A stretch of 64,000 nucleotides of DNA, from assembly GCA_013399305.1 (NCBI GenBank), contig VXAI01000160.1:1432173-1496172 (forward strand), given 5' to 3'. A program made the position numbers and the translations under genes. The stretch is from Rostratula benghalensis (lineage: Eukaryota; Chordata; Aves; Charadriiformes; Rostratulidae). The number at the start of each line of letters is the position of its first letter. The stretch's first letter is position 1. A model generated the notes under the pieces. The model searched no databases. It was not told where the DNA came from and saw only the letters and a list, made by a program, of their open reading frames with translations. Positions 50,864 to 61,692 of this stretch are shown here, piece by piece.

Positions 50864-52892
50864 AGAAATCCATTTCAGCTCAAGTAATCGCTGTTGTTGG
50901 GTTTTTTTGTATGATAATGTGCTGCCTGTGGGCCTCTCTTTTGATACCTGTCATGGCTTCACTTCGACTCTTAGGCAATGTTTAACTCATTTAACTAAAA
51001 AAATTATACTTAAAATGTGTAGTGCTAACAGCTGCAATTTTGCCCTGGGTTTATCAAGAACAAACAAATCATCACACTGAGCATTTAGGGTGGTGAGCGT
51101 TGTGTGAAGGTAAATATTGGATGAAGGATGTAGGATTCAAAGTGATTCTTCAGGATAGTAGTATTGATTAGTTTCATGAGAAACTTAGGACTCTGTGGTA
51201 AGGATTTGCTTAAGAAAATCTCAACATCTACATTTAAACTATGCCTCTAGACTGCATAGTCATGGGAGAATAGTTGGTGTTCTAACACAATGCTTAATTT
51301 AATCCCTCTGTAAATACTTGAATTGGATCACATTGTTTGTGTTCTGAAAATACATTATCTGTAAAGAGAACTTACAGTAACGAGCTTGATAAAAATTGTC
51401 AATGTTAGATTAGATGAGCCCTTTTCAAAGATACAGGAGGAGAATCTTGTCCCAAAATGACTGCATTTGTGTTTGGTGAATCAGAAACTAGCAATTTTAG
51501 TACACAGTGTCTTTTTGTAAATTATTCTGTCTCTTTCACTATTCTAAGATGTAGCCACACACACGTGTGCTATTTTTTTTTACTAGAGAGCAGATCAGAT
51601 TAAACTAACTTTGCCCTTCATAAACAAGCTAGACTTTGAAGGATCTACATGTAAATCCATACTTCACTGTCTGGACTCCCCTTCCTTCAGTACAACTGAG
51701 ATATTTGGAATATGAAAGCAAATTTACAGATGAATGCAATTTTATCTTCTGACAATTACATATACATGGACTACTGTGTCTCCACAGACACACAAAAAAA
51801 CCTGTACTGTGGTTGGTTCTTCACATTTTCTTCTCCAAGGTCTAAATATTTTTCTGTTCAGCTCTCTCACCATTATCATTTACGTTTCCACAGAATTTGT
51901 GTGTCCTTTCTACAGAATGATGTGCCCTTTGTTCTTGGAGAAAAATGTAACATTGTCATGCCTTCCTATAACCTCAGCTTTAATCCATGAATGAAAAACA
52001 ATTCCAAAAAAATGTTGTCCACATTTTATTATTTTTTTAAAAATGTTTTGTCATTTTCATTCAACTTCCACTTCCATTTGCGTCAGTAAAGCATTCATCA
52101 CAGAAAAAAGAGTGGGGAATGCAAAGGGTTCGCTGAGCAGAGTCTTTTGCAAAAAGGAACATGCATTCTCTGTTACGTGACCTACTGTGTGTAGAAGTCA
52201 TAATGAAATTATGATTTTTTTTCATTTGTGCTTCATAGACACAGTGAATAATAGTAATCTGTGAAAGTGTCCTACTCTACCTTGTAATTTAGTATCTTGT
52301 CTGCAGTTCCTTACTCGTTAATCTGCTTTTCCTTCCTTCATGCTCACTTCATCGCAAGATGGAATACAAGTACAGGTCTGTAAAGCAGTCCTGAAATGAA
52401 ATTCTGTGTTTAGAGAGTCTTTGCTTTCAGAATCAGCTAAGAAAAGAGATGGTCCTTTCTGGCCCTGATGACTGCTGTCTGTCAGGAGGAGCATAGGACT
52501 AAGAGTGGCATTTTGGATCATTGTTTTCAATGTCCTTATAAAAAGTACATCATAATGCAATCACACCGAGAGTCATCAAACTCAGCCTTTAGACTAGTTA
52601 ACTTTTCCTTTGACCCTCACAGCCCTCGCTTAATACTGTTGCAAATTTCTATTGGAAGCTGATTTCTCTAGCAGACAGATAACTTGTGATTTCCAAATTA
52701 AATCTACTCTTCCTTGTATTCTTATTCTCATGCTTTACCTTGAACATACGGTTGGGTTTTTTCCTCTCCTTCCTATTGTTTCTTCCCTGTTACATTTATG
52801 AACAAGAACTGTAGTCCTTCTATTTTTAGATTGTTTCATCACAGCTTGGGTTTTAGGTTTCTTCTTATACAGTGAACTCTCCATTGCCTTAC
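50864..52892. other. AT-rich noncoding DNA
   Basis: No gene or repeat is recognised. Open frames are at most 111 codons; a pair of overlapping 92- and 86-codon plus frames at 51712-51994 have no motif. Confidence 0.6.
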
Positions 52893-54556
52893 CATAGAAT
52901 CATAGAATGGTTAGAGTTGGAAGGGACCTTAAAGATCATTGAGTTCCAACCCCCTGCCATGGGCAGGAACACCTCCCACTAGACCAGGTTCCTCAAAGCC
53001 CTATCCAACATGGCCTTGAACACTGCCAGGGATGGGGCATCCACAACTCTCCTGGGCAACCTATTCCAGTGCTTCACCACCCTGACTGTAAAAAAAAAAT
53101 CTTCCTTCTGTCTAGTCTAAATCTACCCTCCTTTACTTTAAAACCATTACTCCTCATCCTATTGCAACAGGCACTGCTAAAGAATTTGTCCCTACCTTTT
53201 ATATAAACCTTTTAAGTACTGAAACCACAACAAGGTCTCCCCCAGAGCCTTCTCGTCTCCATGCTCTCAGCCTGTCTTCACAGCAGTGGTAGTCCAGCCC
53301 TCTCATCATCTTTATGGCCCTCCTCTGGTCTCACTCCAACAGGTCCTCGTCCTTCTTATGTTGAGGGCCCCAGAGCTGGGCACAGGACTCCAGGATGTTC
53401 TCACAAGAGTGGAGCAGAGGAGCAGAATCATCTCCCTCAACATGATGGCCATGTTTTTTTTGATGCAGCCCAGGGTGCGGTTGGCTTTTTGGGCTGCCAA
53501 TGCACATTGCCAGCTCTTGGTGAACTTCTTGTTAACCAACATCCCTAAGCTGTTCTCCTCAGCTCTCAATCTATTCTCAGCATGTATTTGTGCTTGGAAT
53601 TGCTGTGACCTACATGCAGGACCTCACACTTGGCCTGGTTGAACTTCATGGGGTTCTCACAGGCCCTCTTCTCAAGCCTATCCAGGTCACTCTGGATGGG
53701 ATGCCTTCCCTTCAGTGTGTCAACCACACCACACATCTTGATCTTAGTGTCATTGGCAAAGCTGCTGAGGGTGTATTCGACCCCAACATTCAATGTCTCC
53801 AACAAAGACATTAAATAGTATGAGTCCCAGTATCGACCTCTCAGGAACACCACTCATCGCTGCTTGCTACTTAGACATTCAGCTCTTTGAGTGCTGCCAT
53901 TGAGCCAATTCCTCATCTGCTGAGTGGTCTGTCTGTTAAAGCCCCATCTCTCCAGTTTAGAGATAAGGATGTCACGCGTGACAGTGTCAAATACTTTGCA
54001 CAAGTCTGGGTAGATGATATCAGTTGCTCTTCCCTTATCTAACAGCTGTTCTTCTTATCCAGCTTTGTTGTAGAAAGCCACCACATTTTTTGGGCCCTAT
54101 TTGCCTTTAGTAAAGCCATGTTGGCTTTCATCCATCACCTTGGTTTCCATGTGCCTTAGCATTGTTTCTAGGAAGATCAGATCTTGCCAGGCACAGAGGT
54201 AAGACTGACAGGCCTGTAGCTCCCTCCCCCTTCTTTTCCTTTTTAAAAATGGTGGTTATGTTTCTCTTTTTCCAGTCAGTGGGAAGTTCACTGGACTGCC
54301 ACAACTTCTCAAATATGGTGAATAATGTCTTAGTAACTTCATCCACCAGGTCCCTCAGGACTCACAGGTGTATCTCATTAGGTCCTATGGATTAAACACT
54401 TTCAGGTTCCTCAGATAGTCTCAAACCTTATCTCCTACAGTGGATAGGATTTCATTCTCTCAGTTTCTGCCTTTGCCTTCTTCAACTTGGGCAGTGTAGC
54501 TAGAGCACTTACCAGTGAAGACTGAGAGAAAAAAAATGTTGAGTACCTTTTCATAT
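52893..54556 (-). mobile_element. CR1 LINE with decayed reverse transcriptase
   Basis: The left end carries the reversed CR1 3' tail (catagaatcatagaat), then the 3' region, then about 1.1 kb of ORF2 read on the minus strand. The reverse transcriptase signs are a VPERSILG stretch (53825-53848, motif B region), F-A-N-D-T-K (53743-53760), LDRLEKRACENPMKFN, and at 53312-53569 [12 protein letters not shown] followed by [18 protein letters not shown]. Further upstream, 54128-54346 reads IFEKLWQSSELPTDWKK. The catalytic FADD box has become FAND, and frameshifts separate these frames, so it cannot work. It ends near 54556 without reaching the endonuclease, so it is 5'-truncated. Confidence 0.92.
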
Positions 54557-54775
54557 TAATAAACCTTCTTGATGTAAGTTTCAGTTAAAATTTACATTTC
54601 TTGAACATATCTGTAGACTGTGTTCTAAACAATGTCTTATGCAAGGGTATTAATACTTGTTGATTGCTAGTTGAACTCCCTCATCACTTCATATCACAAA
54701 CATGATTCCAGTACCTGCATGATATTGGTGGCTTGTCATAATTTTGTGACCTAAGTTTGAACCTAGATGTATTAC

Positions 54776-55000
54776 ACAGAATCACAGAATATCAGGGATT
54801 GGAAGGGACCTTGAAAGATCATCTAGTCCAATCCCCCTGCCAGAGCAGGAACACCTAGATCAGGTCACACAGGAACGCGTCCAGACGGATTTTGAATATC
54901 TCCAGAGAAGGAGACTCCACAACCTCTCTTTGCAGCCAGTTCCAGTGTTCTGTCACCCTCACCGTGAAGAAGTTTTTCCTCATATTTAAGTGGAACCTAG
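54776..55000 (-). mobile_element. CR1 LINE 3' fragment, second copy
   Basis: It opens with the reversed CR1 3' end (cagaatcacagaat), then 'ggaagggaccttgaaagatc', 'gtccagacggattttgaata', 'gagaaggagactccacaacc' and 'gtgaagaagtttttcctcat'. Only the 3' region is present and no protein is coded. It is separated from the larger CR1 by about 220 bp of unassigned DNA, and its sequence differs, so it is a separate insertion of another CR1 subfamily. DNA between it and the next fragment (55001-55304) shows nothing I recognise. Confidence 0.88.
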
Positions 55001-55304
55001 TCTACAGCATTCCCCCTTCTAAAATATCAGTGCATCTCATTACTAGAAGATATCTTCCTGTTCCAACACAATGAATGTTTGGCAAATAAATGTGTTGTAT
55101 TCATGTTTTGCAGTTACATCCATGATTTTTATTTTCATTTTCCATTTCCATTTGCTGTAAGTCTGGCTTGTTTTGATATCACTAGTCTGCTACAAATTTG
55201 CCATATTCATTGACTCTTTTAAAGTTAAACATTCTTTTTATTCTACTGAAACTATACAACCCAACAAAAATCTTTGCTATTGGTCAGAGGACTAATGTGT
55301 TTGA

Positions 55305-55425
55305 GAGTCACAAGCAAAGTTGGATGGGACTGCTGTAGGTATCTAGTTCAACCTCCTGCCTAAGAGCGATCAGGTTCTACAGGGTCTTGTCTTGTCAAAT
55401 TTGGGAAATTTCCAAGGTAAGGAAC
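55305..55425 (-). mobile_element. CR1 LINE 3' fragment, third copy, degraded
   Basis: The order 'gttggatgggactgctgtag', 'atctagttcaacctcctgcc', 'gagcgatcaggttctacagg' and 'aaatttccaagg' fits a CR1 3' region on the minus strand. It is more diverged than its two neighbours. Confidence 0.6.
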
Positions 55426-58400
55426 AGTGCTGTATCATGGACACCATTCTGTGCTTGAGATTGAGAACAAGTTCATTGCAGCTTTCTTCCATTTCAAGTT
55501 CTCACTGTGGATGATGTGATATAAGGCATGTCAATGGACAGATGTTTTTGTCCCAATATTTCGACAAGGGCGGATGCAGCTTTGCTCTAAAGCTAAGAGA
55601 GACGAGGGATCTGATCTCTGCCCAAAGAATGCAATAACAGGATGTGCTGTGGTCTGTTGACCATGCCTGATGGGAAGGCGCACTGACTAAAGACCTTTTT
55701 GTAGTGGAGGCTTCCCAAACTTGGGACTCATAATGTTTCCTCTCCCAGATCTCTCTCCAGTGAAGACAATACTACAATTTTAGATGCAGAATAGCTTCTC
55801 CGTCCTTGGAGATTCACAGATTCACAGAGGGGTCTAAGAGAAACTTGAATCATGTCAGCATTTGGCAAGATGATGATGAACAAGGAAAGACTTCAGATCC
55901 TAGTAGCAGCTAATAAATGAATGATTGTTCAGCTTATCTTCTTTATCATCATTTACCAGATTTTCCTTTTTCTGTCCCTGGAAACAGAGTACTATTCTAT
56001 TATTTCTTAGTTAAAAGCTCTTATTGATCAAAATTATCTAAATCCCAGAAGGCAGAAAGATGTGAATATGTAATGTTGGAGCTCACACTGGAGTTGAGTT
56101 CACTGCTTGGGGAATCTGGATACGTAATGTGTGACCTCTATATCCTGTCAAAGCAGCTCAATATATGAGTATCATTATTTTGCCTACCATATACTGCTCT
56201 CATACTGGTGATCAGGCCAAGAATCACTCACAGATATTTATACATTAATTTTGAACAACATATATATTTGAGGAAATTAGTCTGTACTCAGATAACTTAC
56301 AGTTTGTTCTCAGATAACTTACAACTTGGTGATAACTCACAGATACTTTTCCATTTATGGTGAGTTGAAAGTCTCAAAGCAATGATTTTGTGACTTTTTT
56401 CTCTAAGGTCATTTGGGGAGCATGCATTTATAAGACAGAAATCTTTTGTACTGTGGTTTGGATTTTTTGATTATTGAAAAGAAGTACACAGTTTTAAAGA
56501 GGAAAAAATTATTATAACCTAAATTTCAGGTAAGAAAGTTTTAGATTTTTCCAGTTGTGAATTTCTTTCATGTGTGAAGAACTACAGTAAAAAGTGTTGC
56601 CTGTCATTAGCCGTGTCGTTCCTGAACCAGGTCGCCACGCCTAATGACAGGCAACAAAAAAGAGACAGCAGATAGTCAATACAGCAGAAAGTGTACAAAG
56701 TAATGGTATATGCAGTTTGATGCAATATCTTATTGAAATGTATCCCTGTGCTGGAGTCCACTATATCACTTCAGTTTTACACGTGTCAAACCAACTGGAA
56801 ACTGGTGGAAGTACCTATAAGGGGAATTATATCCTAATGGGGTTTCAGCCTCTCTCTAGTGGAATACCAGTAGGTATTCCTGGAAATTGCTTATGAACAG
56901 AGAAGAGGAAACTTGAAAGACAAGGGTCATAATTCTTTACTTGGAGCTCTGTGCGCCACCTTTGAAGAAAGAGAATGATGAGAGAGTTTCTGTCTTACTC
57001 TGGCAACACATTTTAATGCAAATAAAAGTTTATTAGGCCTAGAAATCATCTAAAGAGTTAAATGAATAATAAGGATCACATTCAGGTGAAGATACATTCT
57101 ATATGCTTCATTATCATTTCCTACAGGAGAGAGATGCTGATAACAAACTATTTAAATGGCCTTGAGTCATATCTTCTCACTCCTGCCAGCTAGCATTAGT
57201 ACTACTTGAAAATTAAGGTAATAAGTGAGGATGACAAAATGATACTTAGGCTGATATCTGGTCAGCAATTCAGGATTTTTACTTTTATTTTATTCAGTTA
57301 TTTTTTAAAGCATCAAACCTACCTCATTCACAAGTGTACAGCCAGTTAAAGGTACTGACTGAACACCGGAAGGTTCAGAGGTTATTACCTGTGTGCCTTT
57401 GGCTTTAGTGTAATCTTGATCTGATATTATACACCAGCAAGACAGAGCTAATTCACTTTACTTTTTTCTTTCATTTTTCCTTTCATTTTATTTTTGAGGT
57501 GTTTTAGTTTTTCTGGATCAAGTTATGCTCAAATTTTGATTTTCTGATTCATAGGTGCTTTCTTGAAACTCCTGGTTGGTCAAAGCTACTTCTTTTGTCT
57601 CCTTCCTGAGTTTACTGCTACACTAAATCAGGCAGAAAGCTTATGCTGACATCTGCAAAAACAATTTCTTAGAGAATTTCGTGGGTTTTTTTTTTTTTAC
57701 AAGCTGATTCTGCCTTTTTCCTTCAGACCTACAATATGTGCTTTCATTGTTCCCACACCAACTTATGAATATGTTGATGCCGTTTTCTCTTTTTTTAAGC
57801 TCCCATCTGAGTTCTGTTCATCACAGATGTTTAGACACACAGCTGTCCATCTACAGTGGTTCTGCATGAAAGACCATGGCTGTTGTGTACAAAAGAAGGG
57901 ATTCAGGCAAAATGTACTATAAATAGATAGCATTGTCTGCCTCTTCATTCTCCACTGGAGTCCTAAGTTCTGGAATTCGAATATTTGCTAGTTTATCAAA
58001 ATAGGTTTTTGCCTTTTGCCTCCGCTGAACTACAAGATGGAGCACAACCTGAGCATTTATTACGGCTGTTATTTGTGAAAAGTTCCCATTCTCTCTGAAG
58101 CAAGGAAGCTGGCTATTCTGGCACAGCCCCAGGGTTCATGTAGTGCATGGTGAGCACAGGCACTATTTCACAATATGGCATCTTCACCTGTACAAGTTGG
58201 CAACCTTCACATAACATAAACTAACTGTTCAAAAATATTCCAAGGTCATGCTATTAATGTCTGAAGCATTTGATTCAGTGAACAGATCAGCATGCAGCAT
58301 GATAAGCCCCTTTGAAAACTGTGGAGCAGCAGCATAATATCTGAGAGCATTGTGGCAAATTGGGAAGTTGAGATGGAGCTGCTAATTATTCCAAGGCATA

Positions 58401-58589
58401 TTTCTGAAAGGACAGGAGGTGTGGGATGTTCTCTGCCAAAAGCCCCTGTTTCTTGAATGCTCTCACCATCTCCATATGCACATATGAAACTTTTAAGCTA
58501 TGCTGTGTGTGTATAAGCTGTAGCTAATGTGGTCTTATCTACTGCTTGAAACCTTGAAAATCAGTAAGATACAATTTGATAATGATGAG
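55426..58589. other. Unique noncoding DNA containing a GC-rich hairpin
   Basis: No gene is recognised. 'gattcacagattcacag' at about 55811-55829 resembles a CR1 tail repeat, but no CR1 body follows. The hairpin at 56596-56655 is listed separately. Short duplications (ctcagataacttaca twice) occur at 56287-56322. A run of 13 T bases lies at 57686-57698. Confidence 0.6.
56596..56655. repeat. 60-nt GC-rich palindrome, pre-miRNA-like or ancient palindromic element
   Basis: GTTGCCTGTCATTAG (56596-56610) and CTAATGACAGGCAAC (56641-56655) are perfect 15-bp inverted arms. Inside them CGTG pairs with CACG, CG with CG, and an apical CCTG/CAGG stem closes a 3-base loop, broken by small internal mismatches. 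The whole 60 nt would fold as one hairpin on either strand. The segment has five CpGs and is GC-rich inside AT-rich flanks. This layout fits a miRNA precursor, a small palindromic MITE, or the palindromic, low-copy conserved repeats called Eulor in vertebrates. I do not recognise the sequence as a known miRNA. Confidence 0.8.
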
Positions 58590-59200
58590 GGCAGCAATGG
58601 AATAATTTGGGTAAGACTAGATTATCAAAAAACAAAGAAGAAACTGCAATTAGCATCTGTTACAGACCCCCAGGACTATAAGAGTGCGGAAAAATATTCA
58701 TAGAACAACTCTGGGGTAGTTCAAAACCACACAGTACTGTCCCAGAGGGGACTGTAACTGTCCAAACATCTGTTAAATGATAAAGCTACTGTAAATATAG
58801 ATCAGAGATTCTTATGCACAAATGAAGGGGTGTAGATCCTAAAAAAAGATTCCTGGCTTTAGTAGTGGAGTACCTTATTATCAAAAAATATGGTGCTAGC
58901 AAGCCAATGTGGAGGAGAAGTTACCCTGAAACATCGGGAATTATACTAAGAATATGTGAACGTAAGTGGAAAATTCTGCTGCAAATGTGTTAGTTCAAGT
59001 AGAAATATACCAATACGAAAAATTGCAACATTTGAAAGAAAGAAATCTTTTCAGTATGAGACTAACCTTTATCTGATGTAGTGTTGTTGCAAGAACAATA
59101 TAAAAACAGTAGTAAAAAAATTGGACCAGGAAAAACATTAATGGAGGTATAAAATTAAGGGCTATTCAAAAACAGACTGAGATGCTGTTAAACGTTTCAT
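58590..59200 (+). mobile_element. Ancient CR1-type LINE, ORF2 endonuclease region fossil
   Basis: Landmarks in the order of an old amniote CR1 ORF2 on the plus strand are 'gactagattatcaaaaaaca', 'gcatctgttacagacccc', 'ggggactgtaactgtccaaa' followed by catctgtt, and much later 'ggtataaaattaagggct'. The 'ggggactgtaactgtccaaa' piece is where the Gly-Asp-Phe-Asn motif of the APE-type endonuclease normally lies, here degraded. Stops are frequent in all frames. The right end is uncertain. Confidence 0.6.
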
Positions 59201-60036
59201 GGTAGCTGTACACATCTATCATAAAATTGCTAAAGCGGAGTAGAGAGGAGTTCTCTGAATAAGAATTTCCTTCTTTTTCCATAGTGCTTATTGCTGGTAT
59301 TTTGTCCTCTTCTATTTTCTTTGAAAAATAGGCAATTGTTTCTCTCCCATACCAGACAAGAATAAGACTGGAACACCAGACGAAAAAGTTTTTTGAAATG
59401 TTGACTTGAGATGATATCTACCTGCTGACTCCTCCCCTTATCTGCCAGTCAGGCTGAGCAAATATTTGGATTTACAGATGTTTGAGACATTTGGAGAAGA
59501 GTTCTCACCTCTCATTGTACCTTTTGATTGCCACAGGATTTTAAGAGCAATTAGAAACAGTCTTTACTAATGCCTATTTCAATTTCATTTTGAAGACCTG
59601 TGGCACCTTGAGAATGCACCAAACTTTTAGGGTTTATTTTTTGGTGTTTCCCCCAGATACACCAGGTATATCTGACTGAGGAGTAGCTGCTTGACCTTCA
59701 TTTGATTGCTCACCAAAGGTAAAGCAAAGAAAATTATGTAAGTCGTCAGAGAAAATTTCACTGGTCACTGAATTATATTTAGTGTTTTATTGACCATTTT
59801 GAGCTTCCTCCAGCATGCTGTATTTTATTATGTTAATGAGACATGAGAGGCACACTTAAAAAAGCACTTGGTTCACTCTGGGTATCTGTGAGAGGTATCT
59901 ATTTTTAAATATCTGTAGGTGGTTCACTAGCACAGGTAATTGAGTTCCAACATATTTCTCCTTTGAGTCCTTCCAGAAGGATGGTCTGTAAAGCAAGAAA
60001 CAAAGAAAATTACTTTTAAGATACTGTTGGCTTGTT

Positions 60037-60083
60037 GGGGTTTTTTTTTTTTTGGGGTTTTTTTTTTGGGGGGGGTGTGTGTT
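60037..60083 (+). repeat. G-run / T-run tract
   Basis: Blocks of GGGG, GGGG and eight G bases are separated by runs of 11-13 T bases and followed by gtgtgtg. It is low-complexity, with G-quadruplex potential if long T loops are allowed. Confidence 0.85.
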
Positions 60084-61179
60084 GTTTTTTTTTAATTTGA
60101 GCCGTAATGGAAACATCTTGTTGCTCTGCTATTGTATTTCCTTTTAAGGGAATATTTACATATCAAAAAAGAAGCTCTCTCCATATTCACAGAAAAGTAC
60201 TTTAATACAGCCACTTACATTTTGTATTTATGCAGGTGTTTTGCAGAAGACAAAATACTTGGTTGTAACAGGCTGTGATGACATGGGCATCCTGAGTATA
60301 TAAATTTTTATGAAGAACAGGTCCCTTGGCAGTTACAGATGGGGTAGCAACTTTCCGCTTTCACCTAGAATATCTCAAAATCCATTTAATTCTGTGCATT
60401 TCTAGTTTACAGAGATTTTTAAAGAGAAGAGAAGGCATTTTACTTCACTTTTATAAACTACAGTTTATTCTGTGAAACCATTTCATGCCCTGCTTTTATT
60501 TATTTCTAATAACACATTTTTGTCAGGCTCCGGAGTGTGAAGATATTAATTAAAATGCAGAGCTTCAGAACTCCTACTTTTCCAATGGTTTTTTGTTTGT
60601 TTGTTTTTTTCCCTATGCTTGCTTACTTAGTTTTATAGTTATAATATGTCAGGTGGTTGAGACTTCAGTTCTCTGAGTCTGCCTTCTTCACTATAGTAAA
60701 AATGCCCTAGTTAATTCCCTCTCAAAGTCAAATTATCAGGTTCTTCTCCTCAATCATGGTTTTGGATCTTGTTGATTAAAATGTCTTCCATCATGCAGCC
60801 TACCCATGTCCTTGTTGTGGTCATCTTTTCCCTTGGGATTCAGTACCTGTGCTGTTGAAGCCGTTCCTAACACTCTTCTATCATTCTGTATGATACGTGG
60901 CCTTAGTTCTCCTGGATGCACTGATGGCTTGAATATTGTTGCCCCTTTTAGATGCTGAATTCCCTCTCCAAGTGCATGGGCAACCTGTAGTCCTGAGCAT
61001 CTTGACAATGACTACCTCTTTCTGGGCTCATCTCTGCCTTTTTAGATTGTTTCTGTTTATTAGGTCCATAACGACGTACTTTTGTCCCCTGAACATATCT
61101 CTTTCCAACATGTTTGTTGATCAATCCAGTCATTCTCTACATAAAGCTATGAAAATGATAGAACAGATTAGGGCAGTGA

Positions 61180-61196
61180 TTTTTTTTTTTTTTTTT
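61180..61196 (+). repeat. Poly-T tract (17)
   Basis: A run of 17 T bases followed by G-rich sequence. Confidence 0.95.
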
Positions 61197-61599
61197 GGGT
61201 GGGAGGGGAAAGAATTTATTTGCTGAAGAAATGAAATTTCTGGCAACTCAGAGCTGTTTGTGACTTTAGTTTTAAATGTGTGAAGTAACTGTGCCTGAAG
61301 AAATGTTTAGAAGTATTCAAAAAGCACTACCGCTGGCTTTCTCCTAAGTGATAAGGCATGTAGCTTAGACAGCTCAGCTGCCTGAGGCGACTTGGAAGGA
61401 GGAGAAAATTGTGCCCCGCTGAGGGGCTGCTGTTTCACTCCATTGGGTCAAGGAAGGAAAGCAGCAATGAAAGCAATACAGTAACATTGTGCTTGATTGG
61501 AATTGGAGCTCCAGTTATCGAGAACAGCATTACCAGCAGAAAATATTAAGAAACCCATCCCCAAACATCACATGGTGTTATTGTTTTATAGATGTAACG

Positions 61600-61692
61600 A
61601 GAGGAAAATCAGTCTGCTCAGGCAGACGTGCTGAACTGGACTTGGGTCTTCGTGACCTGGGTGAATAATCTAACCACTCTGACACTGGATTA
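61600..61692 (-). mobile_element. Ancient tRNA-derived SINE head
   Basis: Read on the minus strand, the segment gives 'cagagtggttagattattca', then 'cccaggtcacgaagaccc' and 'aagtccagttc'. This follows the A-box (TGGTTAGA-type) and B-box region of old amniote tRNA-SINEs (MIR/AmnSINE-like). The body beyond the head is not recognisable. It is not a tRNA gene, because no acceptor stem or anticodon arm can be formed. Confidence 0.5.

Larger units (their letters stand above)
59201..61599. other. AT-rich noncoding DNA
   Basis: No gene is recognised. It contains the G/T-run tract at 60037-60083 and a run of 17 T bases at 61180-61196. Open frames are below 100 codons and without motifs. Confidence 0.6.

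Noticed and set aside
53261..53642. Plus-strand frames of 95 and 118 codons
   Set aside because: They are antisense shadows of the CR1 ORF2 on the minus strand.
55811..55829. CR1 3' tail (gattcacagattcacag)
   Set aside because: The octamer-like repeat is there, but no CR1 body follows on either side.
61600..61692. A tRNA gene on the minus strand
   Set aside because: A- and B-box-like words are present, but no cloverleaf or acceptor stem; a SINE head explains it.
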